64,000 nucleotides of DNA from Siphonodentalium dalli (GCA_032622095.1 CP136062.1:140696351-140760350), one strand, 5' to 3'. Shown: positions 1-13,300, counted from the first letter of the stretch. The notes: generated by a model not told the origin, from the letters alone. Numbers and translations are program-made.

Positions 1-262
1 AAAGTTCCCAGTTGAAGTTGGTGATGTTCACCCATTGGGCACCTCGATTATGTATTTTATCTTCTTCAAATTAGGGGATATAGAAACTTCCCAGAAGGGA
101 AAAAGTAACTAAAACCAATGTTAATTTGATACAATAGATACTTCCCAGAAGATGAGACCTAAGCAGAATGAGGTCTCCAGAGGGTGAATTTGGTGATGCT
201 AGCCCGCTGTGTGGTATAGCATCACTAAATTCACCCTCTGGTGACCTCATACTGAAAATGAC
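1..262. repeat. F4 palindromic element, truncated by window edge
   Basis: An element whose right part holds two inverted blocks around 169-250: AATGAGGTCTCCAGAGGGTG and its reverse complement, separated by a short GCTAGCCCGC core. The same sequence recurs at 16,295-16,725 and 39,432-39,765, which also share the internal stretch about attaching CACCTCGATTATG near base 40. Other copies end in a TGTGTCTGACATTTGCAG-like terminus; here the right end reads AAAATGACAGACACAC. Non-autonomous; no coding capacity seen. Confidence 0.75.
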
Positions 263-2837
263 AGACACACTATTTGCAGGCTTGAACGTGATCCACCCGA
301 GGACCGATAAAACAATATTAAGCATGCACGTACCTATATCATAGCTGTGTATAATAACTCGTGTTCGTATTGGGATATCCGGTAGTTTTTATCGATTGAA
401 AACACAGCCGAGCTTATGAGGACGCATACCGAACATAAACGTCTTTGATTCCTTTATCTTGATGACATTGATGGAATTCTCGCAGAGGTCCCCATTGACA
501 TGGTATAGTACATATCGAGAGCAGATACGCCACTCGCCCTGTAATCATGGTCTATTAGATTATTGTTTTCTGTCCCGTGCCGTAAATTCTCGGGACTATA
601 TAAGAATCCCTATATAGTGTATATATTGCGCATGTGACTTTCATCAGAGATCACAGCCTCCGGTGTGTTGTAGACAAAGTTGTATTGCCTTCGTACCCAT
701 CAGCGTCGGATATACCTGAATTTTCCAACTGGTATACCCCCAGCTTTCCGAATGTTGCAAATTTCCAGCTGACACCGTCTATACAGTTCAAATTGCACAA
801 CTGATGGCCATTTTCGTCCAACAAAAAGTTACCGAAAGTATGAAAATATTCTACTTATGATCTAAAAACAAGTATATACTAAATACTGGTTGCAAATCAA
901 ACTATCGCAACAAATTCAGCATATCTATATACTAATGCGTCGGGCATAAAATGTCCATCTGTTAAAATATTTGCCCAGAGTTAGGGGGTGAGACATCCCA
1001 AACACTCCGCCGCCCCCCCCCCGTTTTTCACGTCACTGAACATATGTATATATAGCACATAGTTTAAACCTATGAACTGGTGGCGGAAAGTTACCTTGCA
1101 TGCATGGTTGTATATTATTCTAACACTATATAATACACAAAAAATCGTCATGATGTCGGAAACACCAAGAAATGCGGATTTTACCACGCAATCTCAATGA
1201 TAAAACATAATTTATTCGATGTCCATCGGGTGCCAATACACATATTGTAACCAAGTTCTTTGTGACAACTATATAGGACTTGTCTTCTATAGGACCCCGC
1301 GGTAAAATATGTCCAGCACACCAGCCCCACTGCGAGGGGTAAGAATCCCCTAATATGTCACCCTATTTGTCGCGGAATTCTTTCTGTGGGGGGTAATGTA
1401 TGCAGAGACGTGGTGACAGGGCGGGTGTTGGGGTGTCTACCCCTCATTTTGGTAATAATTTTCAACAGCTGGAAATTTCATGCCTATATAACACAACATT
1501 AGTTGAAATTTTACACAACATATACATGTACCGGTAAGTTGAAATTGTTCTAATTTTTTTATTTTGTAACCATGCAGCACATAGTGGGGAATTTGTTGTT
1601 TTTATACCAACAATGGCATATTATTTACCTTTTGTTAACATTTTGGTCTGTAATGGCCATAATTTGGAAATTTTCCAACCTTATATAGTGGTGTCAGGTT
1701 GAAAATTCCCGCCAACTGGAACATCATAGACCCTACAGTCACGTTCCTATAGTGTAAGAGTTCTGTCGGTACTATTATAGGACGGCCGCTACACGTGAGA
1801 TCATGGTCCAACTATAGGTCCTGCATCGCTTTAAGACGGGCGGTTGAATTGACTCGGCTCAATATATCGACTAGTCAAGCCTCGCCACGTATATTTACCG
1901 ACTACATTTCGGTCATATCTCGTATTGCTTTTCTGATGTTTGCAGTTTTTTTTTCTGCTTATTTATATGAATGCTGTTTCTGACGTATTTCGTATCTTTG
2001 AATTTCGTCTTGATCTTTTTGACTGTTCGAATCTAGTACTGTTCAGCACTGTGGAGAGGTTTTGGGAGGCTATATATATGCAGTGGTAAACGGGCTACCG
2101 CTTGGACAGCTATTTAGCAGTCTTTGGTCCGACCATAATTCGAAGGGTATTCCGAAGCTGGTGGGCCAGTTGTAGATTATTTGCTTTTATATGTTAATTC
2201 AAAACAAAACGCAACACACATATTCAACGTACATGAGTGATGATTAGTTAAGACTCAATGTGGCTGATATATCTTCAGTACTTGGTCAAATAAAGTTAAA
2301 CATGACTATCTTCTCAAGTTAACATCATCATCTTGTACAAACACGTGTGTTGGTTACTAATCTCAAGTCCTTGAATATCAACAGAGCTATATGTTGAGAA
2401 CCCGTGGTATACATGTACCGTAGCTGATTCTTCTGAGTTTGAGATATTGGCTGAGCTGACTCCGCATGCATGGAGTCACAAATATTCATGTCAACAAGAA
2501 TTGATGTTAAATGTATTATTAAACACATGTGCATGACCCATCTGCTCTTCAACCGTTCTCATGCAGCGTCAACTCGAGTTGGGTGGTGGATACGATGTGC
2601 CATTTCGTTTGTAGTGTCAAAAGTATGGCCATGACCGAAATAATTCTAAGAGCAAATAAATGATATGTACACGTTGTTCTGATCCAGGACATAAACACAC
2701 ACCAAAGATGTGCAGTGTTCAAACGCTCTATGTGGACAATCAGCAATGGACAGTCCGAGTCCCATTTTAGAACTAGTTGTGATTTACTTTCTATTTCGGC
2801 AAATAACGGAGGCGAAGGCTTTTGTAAATCGGACATA
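263..2837. other. Intergenic, no gene recognised
   Basis: AT-rich sequence with no coding exon or family I recognise. It holds a C run near 1010-1022 and short open frames without conserved motifs or plausible splice sites. Further exons of the minus-strand gene that begins at 6215 could in principle lie here, but none could be joined to it. Confidence 0.5.
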
Positions 2838-3075
2838 TTAAAGGTACTCAATCCGATTCGACGGTCCCCATACCATCAGATGCCAACAACAAGTTCTTCT
2901 CGTCGGCAGTTTACTGGGCCACTTAAAATTAAAATAATAGATTTCAAACATCGATATCTGATCACTCCTATATAGCTTTGATGGGTGGGTTTCTCGACTC
3001 GAATCAAATATTTTTTACCCCCGAAGCCAAGGAAATAGTAATTTGCAAGCGTTAATTCGGATTGAGTACCTTTAA
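2838..3075. mobile_element. Small TTAA-bounded MITE
   Basis: A perfect 19-bp inverted repeat, TTAAAGGTACTCAATCCGA, forms both ends of this 238-bp segment, and both ends carry TTAA. This is the structure of a miniature inverted-repeat element with a TTAA target. A single copy is seen in the window, so the family assignment stays open. Confidence 0.6.
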
Positions 3076-4093
3076 AATAAAAAAAAAATCGGTTCCCGTT
3101 TCCAGTCCACACTTTCTGCATATTCGCTCGCGTCTACGTCAATCTTTAGTTGTTTATGCATGGTGTTATTTTTCAATTTCGTATGAATCATGATCTGGTT
3201 TATGTTTAAATAATATAGTATATAAAATAACACATTTGCCACATGAAATGATCTAAGACACTATCGTGTTTGATATAATTTTTTTTATCCATTTATTACA
3301 TATATAGCTTGCATATAGCTTTGATGTCTTAAGGGTCAACCAGGTCAAAAATAATTATGTTGTGAAGTTTTCAATAACACAGACGATTTTTTTTTTATTA
3401 TTTATAAATCCAGTATTTATATGTCACATTATATTTCCATATTTTTCTGTAAAACAAAGGGAACATTGTGTTAACTTAAATGATCTATGTTGTTGTTGTA
3501 ACTCGAGGTCTGAAACCGGAATATATCTTGAACATAACCATTTACATTGTTATGGTGACAGGTGAAAAAGTCCAATGTTATCACAATTAGTACACATGCA
3601 TTACATCAGAGCTTCATATATCTACTGTAAAGGTAATCAATATATTCAAATACATGTGTAAATAGCGTCCCTTTTTATAACATAGAAATGGTTGTTTTCA
3701 CTTTCTGTACAAAAATGTTGACACTAATGTCTTGGTCGAAAACGACTGCAACATAATGCAAGATAACGCATTCGAGCTATCTATATGTCTGGTTTGCTTC
3801 TCACAAGAATTAATTTAAAGATGTATGCTTAGTTCTGGTCCTATATATGTATACTGTATAGATACAGCATGCAAAATCTAATTTCCCATGATTTCTTACA
3901 GATTTTTGATCAGTTCAAAATTTTTAAACCAAACGTGCATGACATATAAACTTTACATATATGCCAATTAAAGAAATGTAACTTATAATTATTGCTATCA
4001 CTCCAAACACTGAAAGTATATGAAATGTATATGGATAGAAAATTAGAGTACCAATCATGCATTCACGATTAAATGGTGTGTTTCAGGCGGCAC

Positions 4094-4577
4094 TTAAAGA
4101 CCCACTTAATTTTCGAGTCGCCGATTATATTTTTTTTATAGTGACTTGATATATGGTTTTAATAATAATAACCTATGCCATAAAATATGATTAAAATACT
4201 AAAACTCATCACTATTTGAAACATCTATGTCTCAGAAGATGCCCACAGAGAAATAGAAAACTGCTGAAATCCTAGAATGACTCCCCCCCCTCTGGCACCC
4301 ATAATGCAACATAATTCAAACCTTTTCAATGGAAGGGGAAGAACCCTATCTTTAATATATAGAGTTATTCCCCCTGCATTGAAAATAATACTGATTTTTA
4401 CTTCAATCTTGATGATAAAATGCGTTGGCAACTCAATAAAAACAACATGTCCACAGTTTATTACACCGGATAAGTTGATAATACAATATTTTGGAGCTTC
4501 CTCTTCCAAATGGTATATAATATGGCATATATTTATATAATGTAATCTGGGGGTTCGAAAATTAAGTGGGCCTTTAA
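4094..4577. mobile_element. F5 TTAA-bounded element, full copy
   Basis: Left end TTAAAGACCCACTTAATTTT and right end AAAATTAAGTGGGCCTTTAA are inverted copies of each other, each starting or ending with TTAA. The interior contains a further inverted pair around GGGGAAGAACCCTATCTTTA and a C run. Related copies are at 5351-5594 (right part missing) and 53,550-54,021. The TTAA ends suggest a piggyBac-like target choice, although the next bases are not the usual CCC. Confidence 0.7.
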
Positions 4578-5350
4578 CGTAGCAATAGCATGCATGTTCA
4601 CGGAGCCGTTTGGTTTGTCTGAAAATTTGTTTCAGACGACATTAATGTGCAGCACACAACCTGCATGCGCGTATACCATTATCTGGATAATTATATGTCT
4701 GATAACCTAACTTTACAACCGGAGTAAAGTGCGTTTATGTTGCGATAAATAGGAGCATACTGCTCACCATTACTGAAAGTGTTACACTGTTATCGTATTT
4801 GTCAAACAACAGAAAAATAACTAGTCTTTCACGAAACTCAGCCTTTTGTCAATAACATTGTAGAATAAAAGATCTGTCCGGTCAATACAATTGAAAACAC
4901 ATGCCTTGAGTCACTGTTATTCAGCGCCATGTCATTTGATAACTCTATTTATATCTTTTTCGATGAAGTTTTGAAATAGCAATGCAATAAAACTGCCCAC
5001 AATAATTAAGGCTGATCACTTTTCGGCTTCTAGCTGTTATCTGCCATGCATAATGCTTCTATTTTGGATTTACAAATACATCGCCATCACGAAATGCCGA
5101 AATCTTTAAACAATGGGTTTCTCGGGCATGCACGCATGGTGACACAAGTATTTCTATTTACAATCTCAATTTCCTGGTAGCCCTATTTTTCCGGAAGTGG
5201 GATCTACATGTACAGTATACGGTGGTTTTACAATATAGCCAAAACAAATGAAATAGACAATCAAAGTGGGCTCCCTTGATTTTCATTACTATTGGACACT
5301 AACTCAGGAGATATGTACTCTATTGAGTTGGATATTCGGGGATTCGACCA

Positions 5351-5594
5351 TTAAAGGCCCACTTAATTTTCGAGTCTCCGATTATTTTTTTTTAGTGACT
5401 TGATATACGGTTCTAATAACAATCTATGCCATAAAATATGATTAAAATACTATAATTCATAACTATTTGAAACATCTGTATCTCAGAAGATGCCCAAAGA
5501 GAAATAGAAAACTGCTGAAGCCCCCCCCCCTCCCCTTCTGGCAACCAGAATGCAACAGAAATCAAACTTTTTCAATGAAAGGGGAAGAACTCTA
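5351..5594 (+). mobile_element. F5 element, left half only
   Basis: Begins TTAAAGGCCCACTTAATTTT and follows the 4094-4577 copy to about GGGGAAGAACTCTA, where similarity stops at the point at which the other copies turn into their second half. It is a truncated copy. The sequence beyond it is unrelated. Confidence 0.65.
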
Positions 5595-6163
5595 AGGCAG
5601 TGCGGTGACGTGTTTTAAGCGCGGTGGCAATAACACCGTGCTCCATTCAAAAATGTGCACGCTTCAACGACCGATGCTTAGTGAATCTAAATCTAAAGTT
5701 AGCAGCTCCCGGCCAATCAGAATGCTTGTTCGGCGACAGATATTCAACTTGAATTACAATTTTAATTGTACAGCTGTAATTTTTTTTATAAATATTCTTC
5801 ATAATCCTCTTCGTCGTCACGCTCCGAGTCGATTCAAAACCTGATAAAAATTTACTGCCTCTTTTGAAAGTAGTCGATGTATGCTTAAAATTATAAACAT
5901 GGGTTCATATTGTACTTTCGACCCCATATATTAAGTTGCTAATTGCTGTTGCATAAGAGGTGCGAGCGAAATCGTAATTTATACATAGTGACTGATGAGA
6001 AATCGCGACCATAAATATATATAAAAAATAATTGGCTCTATAAGAATGAAAATCGCACAGCAGATCAAAATGATTGGATGCTAATTGTTTCTCATTAAAT
6101 TATGATGCAGTAAACGTCCATGCATGAGATATTAATTCATGTATTAATTGCATTTGTACATAC

Positions 6164-6215
6164 CTTCACCATCCAAACAGATTTCTTTACGACTGCCAGA
6201 GTGACTGGCACCCAT
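6164..6215 (-). CDS. First coding exon of a divergent minus-strand gene with N-myristoylation-type start
   Basis: Read on the minus strand, an ATG in good context (CACAATGGG) opens a frame of 17 codons, MGASHSGSRKEICLDGE, followed by a consensus splice donor (GAAG|GTATGT, splitting the next codon after its first base). The second-position glycine with serine at position 6 fits the N-myristoyltransferase signal, so the product is probably membrane-anchored through its N-terminus. The MG...S...RK pattern is reminiscent of the N-termini of MICOS CHCHD3/MIC19 proteins, but 17 residues are too few to name it. Remaining exons were not found between 1 and 6163. It lies head-to-head with LRRC27, 877 bp between start codons. 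Confidence 0.55.
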
Positions 6216-7092
6216 TGTGCAACCTATCTTGAAGCTGGAACTCAGAGTATGGATGTCTTCTGAACGCGAACAGATCGTCCGCCTTTATTAACTTGATGAG
6301 TTTGTGTCATAAAATGCAGCGCAGTTCTTGCACATTATTTATTGAAGAGTGAAATTTGAATAAACAACAGTTTTTTGCGATGGTTCTCAACCGTCTCAGG
6401 CTATAGAGAGTGACTAAGTTGTCGCAATACCAAGGACAGACTTGCAAGCTATATATCTTGCATATTTATGCTCGAACACCATATTCGACTATGTTGACAC
6501 GCATATAATGCTGCAACTTAAGTTTATTGCATACCATACATGTAGCTTCCCGACGAATATTTTAATCCTTGGATTTCACTCACAAGATATATCCTTAAAG
6601 ATCACATGCACAAGTCGCGAGCACTTTGGCCTCGACCATAAATGACATTGATCGCAACAGAGAGGCAAATACAAATGATGTTGGGTTTGGCAGCATGCAC
6701 AAATCTTATAAACCAGATAACTTAATTTCCGCTCGGAGTGAAAGAGCACGCAATGATGAGATTGAATGTTAATCGAACGGCAATAGAAGAGAAAAACTTG
6801 ATGTCACCGGACACAATTCTGTCGTTTATCTAGATTATCGACGCGAACATTATCCCGATGCTGCTGGCAAGATCGATTCAACGCAACTGCAGAGAAAAAC
6901 CAAACACCACGTGTTTTTATCAGTGGTTTATAAATATTATGGTCACGTGACGGTCATGTGCACTCCGAATCCATAGTGATTGGATTGTATAATCAGACAT
7001 ATTTGTTTTGATTTTGCGACAAAACTATGAGGTGAACCGAGGCGTTTTTGTGATATTATGCGGCATCTCATGCAACTCAAATACGAGAAAAT
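6216..7092. promoter_or_regulatory. Probable bidirectional promoter between the minus-strand gene and LRRC27
   Basis: The interval separates two divergent start codons. It contains two CACGTG E-boxes (6908-6913 and 6944-6949), an inverted CCAAT box (ATTGG, 6979-6983) and a TATAAATA stretch at 6929-6936, all within 190 bp of the LRRC27 ATG. Transcription starts cannot be fixed from sequence. No clear RFX X-box was found, although I looked because LRRC27-type proteins are often discussed with cilia. Confidence 0.5.
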
Positions 7093-7368
7093 ATGAGTAT
7101 TGATGTCGCTGAACCATATGGGCCATATGAGAGATATGATTCTTATGTGGGCTCCGTTTCAATCGACGCCGAATTGGAACGACTGGGGGTTGAGTCCGCA
7201 TTAGAAGGATCGATTGGCGATCGCGGTTTTGCGAAGAACAAAAAAGACGAAGAAATTATAATTGATGCAATTAGACAAACTTCTGCTCTCGGAGTGACAT
7301 CGATCGATCTCAGCAGTAAATGTCTTCTCCAGATACCAGAAGAATTGCTGGAACTTACAACATTAGAG
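7093..7368 (+). CDS. LRRC27: LRRC27 exon 1 (start codon, residues 1-92)
   Basis: The ATG at 7093 is the first in frame after an in-frame TGA at 7051-7053. The exon encodes an acidic, tyrosine-containing N-terminal tail and then the first leucine-rich repeat (SIDLSSKCLLQIPEELLEL, about residues 70-88). I end it at GAG|GTGCTG in phase 0, because joining this to exon 2 gives the uninterrupted repeat ELTTLE-YLYLEGNEL. Reading through the donor yields 25 residues of unrelated sequence before a stop. An F6 mobile element begins only 44 bp downstream. Confidence 0.85.
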
Positions 7369-10300
7369 GTGCTGAATTATTCACTGTCACTAGTGTCAGT
7401 GTCGCTAATGAGTAATGGGGTCGTTGTCGTAACGTTTTATACATAAATGCACACCGTGTCACGTGTGCACCGTGTGCATTTATGTACATAAATGCACACC
7501 AGTCTCAGTAGGCGCGAGATTGAAACGTTACCGTAAATAATTGCCGTCTGCTTCAATTCATAACTATTTTTCTTCCGAAGTTCTGATAAAGGCATTCTTT
7601 TATATCAATTATCGAAACTGCAATAAGATTGGTCATCGGTCGCATATTTTCTTAGTAATAAACAGGGACGGAAAGAACTGCATGGTTGTTTGGTCGATGA
7701 ACGGAAGAAAATAAACTTACAAAAAATATCAAAACGTGTGCATTTATGTAGAAAACACTACGACAATGACCCCTGTCACATGACACTACGCGAGACTGGT
7801 GTGCATTTATGTATATACATAAATGCACACGGTGTGCATCTATGTATAAAACATTACGACAACGACCCCATTAGCGTCAGTGTCGTCTTTCAAATTAAGG
7901 GGAAAGGAAACCCTCAACAGTCAAATGATCAGTCCGTTAACTTAATATATTTAGTATATCAACCATGGTGAGATAAAACACCTCTCATTTCTCAATTAAG
8001 CTCAGAGTGAAACAACGATATCACATCGCGTGATACAAAACTTCCGCAAATTACAGAGTGCCCATATATATTTAGATCATGACATCACAGCCGCTAGCCT
8101 AATGGGGTCGTTGTCGTAACATTTTATACATAAATTAAAACAGTGTGCATTTATGTATACATAAATGCACACTAGTCTCAACTGGCGTGAGATTGAAACG
8201 TTGCCGTAAATAATTGCTGTCTGCTTCAATTAATTCATATTAAACTGTTTTTCTTCCGAAGTTCTGATAATTAAAGCCTATTAAACTTAAACTAAAGGCA
8301 TTCTTTTATCACAATGACGAAATTGCAATTGAATCCATGAATGCATCGGTCGCATATTGTTCTTAGTATTAAACAGGTACCGAAAGAACCCGTTGCATGC
8401 ATGGTTGTTTGATCGATGAATGGAAGAAAATGAACTTACAAAAAAATATCATCATGCACGTGTGCATTTATGTAGAAAACACTACGACAATGACTCCTGC
8501 CACGTGACATTACGCGAGACTGGTGTGCATTTATGTATACAGAAATTGCACACGGTGTGCATCTATGTACAAAACATTACGACAACGACCCCATAATTAG
8601 CATAACAGCCTCACTTCGCGTTACTGAGCTTACTCATCTTTTGTAAAAAAAAAAGTTTGTTACTTCAATACTTGTACAGATATGTATAAAAGCGATTGGC
8701 GTGTTAGTTTGTTATTCTGTGCAAAATCCAAGCTGCTGCAATCACATTCTATTGAAAACAACACATAAGCCAAAAAATTATTTACGTTATAGATTTGAAC
8801 AATTAATTTATGGTCAGTTAATGGTCGCATAACATTTGAATGTGAAAATCTTGGCCAAAGTCACAAGACTTCTGTATGTGCAAATATGACAACCAAACAA
8901 TCTTTCGCGAATTAAACTATAATTTATTCACAACAGATACCGGTAATCATTTATATAAATGGCTGTTAATCACTTCTGGAGATGATAAAACACCATAATA
9001 CCCGGCAGTGTCATGTTAATTATTATTACCACTTTACCGGACGTTCTCTAGTATATATTAACTATTATTACCACTTTATAGGGCGTTCTCTAGGCCATTG
9101 ACAATGTTTTTCGGGGCGTTCCAAATAGCGTATTGTTACCAAAACAGCGGGCCGCGGGCCGATAATGAGAAGCCTAGTTCATTATCGGCCCGCAGCCCGC
9201 AAACTAGATCTCGTTTATTATCGCGCGAGTTACGTCCCTTCAACTTCCGTTCTGGCGTGTTTATTTCAAGAAAATAATGGGAAGATGTATCAGATTTTCC
9301 CGACACTATAGTGGTTTTATGATTGGAATTCACGCTATATGATTGAATTATTGTACCGAGCGTAAGTATGCACTAATAATTTTATCTGTCAACCTCTCAT
9401 TGTTTGTTACTCGTCTTCAATGCTGGTTTTTCCCTCTCCTATTTTCGAGACTCCGTGTCGGCTGACAACTTCAGACAAGTCAAATGATATTAAATTTAAA
9501 TGTTCTTGAAAATATTTCTCTCTTAATCTACTTCATTATTCCACTGAATCCTCAAATGGGTCAAATGTCCAAAACTGTGGTAATAATAGTAATAACATGA
9601 TTTCATCGGGCATTATGGTTTATTAACGGCCCTCTGAAATGATTAACAGCCCTCGGGCCTATTAGCGTCCCTCGACTTCGTCTCGGGCCGCTAATATGCC
9701 CTTGGGCTGTTAATCATTCCAGTCGGGCCGTTAATAAACCATAACGCCCTCAAAAATCATGTTATTGTTATAGTGATGTTCCGATAATGAAAAAGCCCAT
9801 CGGACCGATTTCAGATAACTGGATGCACAATCGGCCGATTTCCGATTCCGATGTTTATATATATTGTGTCTTTGTTCCCATAATGGACCTATATATATTC
9901 ATTGCACTCCCTATCTGGGTATAGTTTCAAAGCTAAATAAATACATCAAAGAAATGTATACACACTGTCGCAAAGATATTTTCGCCGACATCAGTTGTGC
10001 GCTGCCTTTGATGTATACCGGTAGTTGTAGACTCAGAGTAACATTATGACCGTGTGGGGAAACACTTGAACGCAGTGTAAAAGTCTTGATTGAATACTTG
10101 TAAGTTGCGACAGTGTATGGAATGGCGATGATTATTTATTAAATTTAGATTGATGGATAATAATTGCTGTCATATTTGTCTGAGATTTCCCAAATTCCCA
10201 TTGGTCACACTTTTTGTCTTTAACAACTGGGCAGCTTTTATAGTTCTGCCTACTCAATTTTTGTTTCGCGAGACCGCATCTATGTTCAAAGTGGAGCTTT

Positions 10301-13300
10301 AAAGCTTTCTTGGAATCTATGTCGTGTCCACGCTATTGAACCAATAACTTCATATTACACAGATATGTCTGGCAGGTGTATTGCCATGCTTATATATAAT
10401 CATATCAGACTGTTTGGAAGATGCCAATAGCTTCTTTTTAGGCTGTTACAACTGCGTTTTACATTCAATACTACGGTTGTATTGTGTACATTTATTAAAG
10501 TGTGCGTATTGCACTTAGATACTAGAACGTTTAGGTTTGTTGTGACAATCAGTAAAAGCCGATGTTCAACTGCGAGGTACGATTAATATCTGATGGGCTA
10601 TTATCAGCCGATTCCGATTTATCGGAACATCACTAATATTAACATAGTTTTCCGGGGCATTAAAACGCCATAATTACTGAGGTGAGATAACCGGAAGCGG
10701 GCCGCAGGCGTTAATGAAATAAATTTTCATTAACGTCCGCGGCCCGAATCCGATTTGGGGAAAATGGTTTTGGACTCCACCTCGAATATATGTATCCTAT
10801 GTGAAATTGAACAAAAATGGTAAATTTTTGCTTCCATTCAACTTTTGGCCTTAAAAATCAGTATGTGTGAGTGGTAATAATAGTAAGAACATGATTTTGT
10901 CTGGCGTCATGGTTTATTAACGGCCCTCCAGGAATGATTAACAGCCCTCAGGCCTATTAGTGGCCCTCGACTTCGTCTCTGGCCTCTAATAGGCCCTCGG
11001 GCTGTTAATCATTCCTGGAGGGCCAATAATAAACCATAACGCCCTCAAAAATCATGTTATTGATACATTGGAACATCTTGTCTATTATTAATCTGGAGAT
11101 GTCTTCACCTAAATTAAGCAGATGACAGCTATAAATACAACTGTTGTAAGAAGTTCTATTTATTGGAGGAAAATGCTCAGTAATAAGTTCAACAAATGAC
11201 AGTTTGTTGAACTTATTATCTGAATATTTCCCAAGGCAACTAACTACTCGTCAATTAGTATTTAGTAATAAAAGGGTTAATATCTGCTTTCTTTTTCAGT
11301 ACCTTTATCTTGAAGGAAATGAACTGGTTTATTTGCCAGATGATTTCTTTGATCGACTACCGAACTTGAAGTGGCTGGACCTGCGAAGAAATCAGCTGTG
11401 TCGATTACCATGTGCATTTACAGGGAGGCACCAGAACCTCCGCAATCTGTTGCTGGAAGGAAACCAGTTACGCAGTCTGCCATTAGAATTAGGTTAGTAA
11501 GTTTTAAAAATTCCCTCCATATCTGGCACCTTTTCTACCAACATTTTCTACGAAGCTGGTTTGAAATTACTTTTGAATTACTTTTCCTTGAATGAACATG
11601 GCTCATTCAAACCTATACATATTTGATAAGCGGTATCTTAAAACATACCTACGTGGCAGATTTCTGAACATAATCGTCGATATACATGTTTGTGCCGGTG
11701 TTATAATAATCTTGATTATTAAAATGACGAGAAAGCAGTGTGCACATCAAGTTTTTTAATAGATGAATGTTAAGATAATGCAATATACCTTTTCTGCACA
11801 TCCTGTTTCTGAATCCAGAATTACTATGAATGTAAATGGTATTTATACAGGGCCCATACACTGTTTTCAGGGTTGTATTTTTTATGACTTCAATACATCT
11901 TTCTGTGACATATAATGCTCGTAGAAAGGTAGTTCAGGTACTAAGCGAAGTTTATTAGGTGTATTTTGGAGCACAAACTGCCATGTGGCTTTAAATACAA
12001 TTTTAAGAGACATTTGTGTTAACACATATTTGAATTAAAAATATATTAAAAAGAGATTTTGAATTAAAAGCTTATATACTTCACAGCTCTGAACAGTGTA
12101 ATGTTCAAAAAGTACTTACCATTGTGACATTTTCTTTTTAAAAAAAGATTCCCCATGATGACTGGTCTCTCTGACTAAAAATTATTGTTTTATAACCCTA
12201 AATCAATGCAGAATTGGAGAAAGTTCAGGTACAGTAATGCCCTAAATAATCGACTCCTTAACCACAGTGCAGCAAAATTATGGTTAACTTTACAGGATTT
12301 AATCAGAAATATGGCTTGTTGCCATTTATCGGAAAGCTCTCACTGAGAGCTTTCCGATGAATGGCAACAAGCCATATTTCCGACTAAATCCTGAAAAGTT
12401 ACCCATAATTTCTCTTTTTAATATATTTTTAATTCAAATATGTGTTAACACAAATGTCTCTTAAAATTGTATTTAAAGCCACATGGCATTGAAGTCATAA
12501 AAAATACAACCCTGAAAACAGTGTATGGGCCCTGTATAAATACCATTTACATTCAATCAAGACTTTTACACTGCGTTCAGGAGTTGATTATTTAAGGAAT
12601 TACTGTATGAGATACACCACGTTTAACCCTTTCTTTACTGAATGAGTTATACATTTAAAAGTGTACATTGGAATTTGGATTGGTCTATTATTCATCTGCA
12701 GGGATGTTCAGGAAACATAAACTGACAACAGACAGGTGAGCAGATAAAGTGAAGAAGGATCTCTATTTATCTGAGGGAAATAAATTCAACAAACGGCCTA
12801 ACTTATTATCTGATATCTCCTAAGGGAATTACTCATCAATTGAGTATTTAGTAAAATAAGCACCAAATATCAAGCTTTGTTTTTTCTTTAAAAAATTAAC
12901 TTGATATTTCTAATTACTCCTTCCACTGATGTTATAGTATCTTCAATTTTGTTTGTTGAAGTTATGAACACTGTGAGTAGAAAGGTAGTTCAGGTAAATG
13001 TCTATAGCTGTTAATTGTAATTCTACAATTCTGAAGTCTGCTCTTCTTGTTCAAATTTATGCTGCTAGATTACTGGTCAAAATATAAAGATACATATATA
13101 TCACAGATATGGCACAGTACCAAAATAATTTGCACTGTCTCAAAATTACACTTGCTTCTGTAAATATACATACTGAATTTCAGGGTTGATAAAGTCACTG
13201 CATGGGTTGAACATCAACAACAATCCGCTAGAGTTTCCTCCCACGGAGATAACGAGGCGCGGAACACATCAGATCCTGAAGTTTCTAGCTGAAATGCTGG

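Noticed and set aside
2549-3121. Minus-strand open frames as further exons of the MGASHS gene
   Set aside because: No acceptor in the right phase joins them to the 6164 donor, and their sequences lack recognisable domains; part of the region is a small MITE.
11371-11595. Open frame overlapping exon 2 in another frame
   Set aside because: It is a shadow of the LRRC27 leucine-rich repeat exon; the exon frame has the LRR spacing and splice-phase agreement.
10067-12488. The three inverted donor segments as exons of a spliced, reverse-transcribed antisense RNA
   Set aside because: The skipped intervals do not have consistent GT...AG borders on the minus strand, and the junctions show short homology instead.
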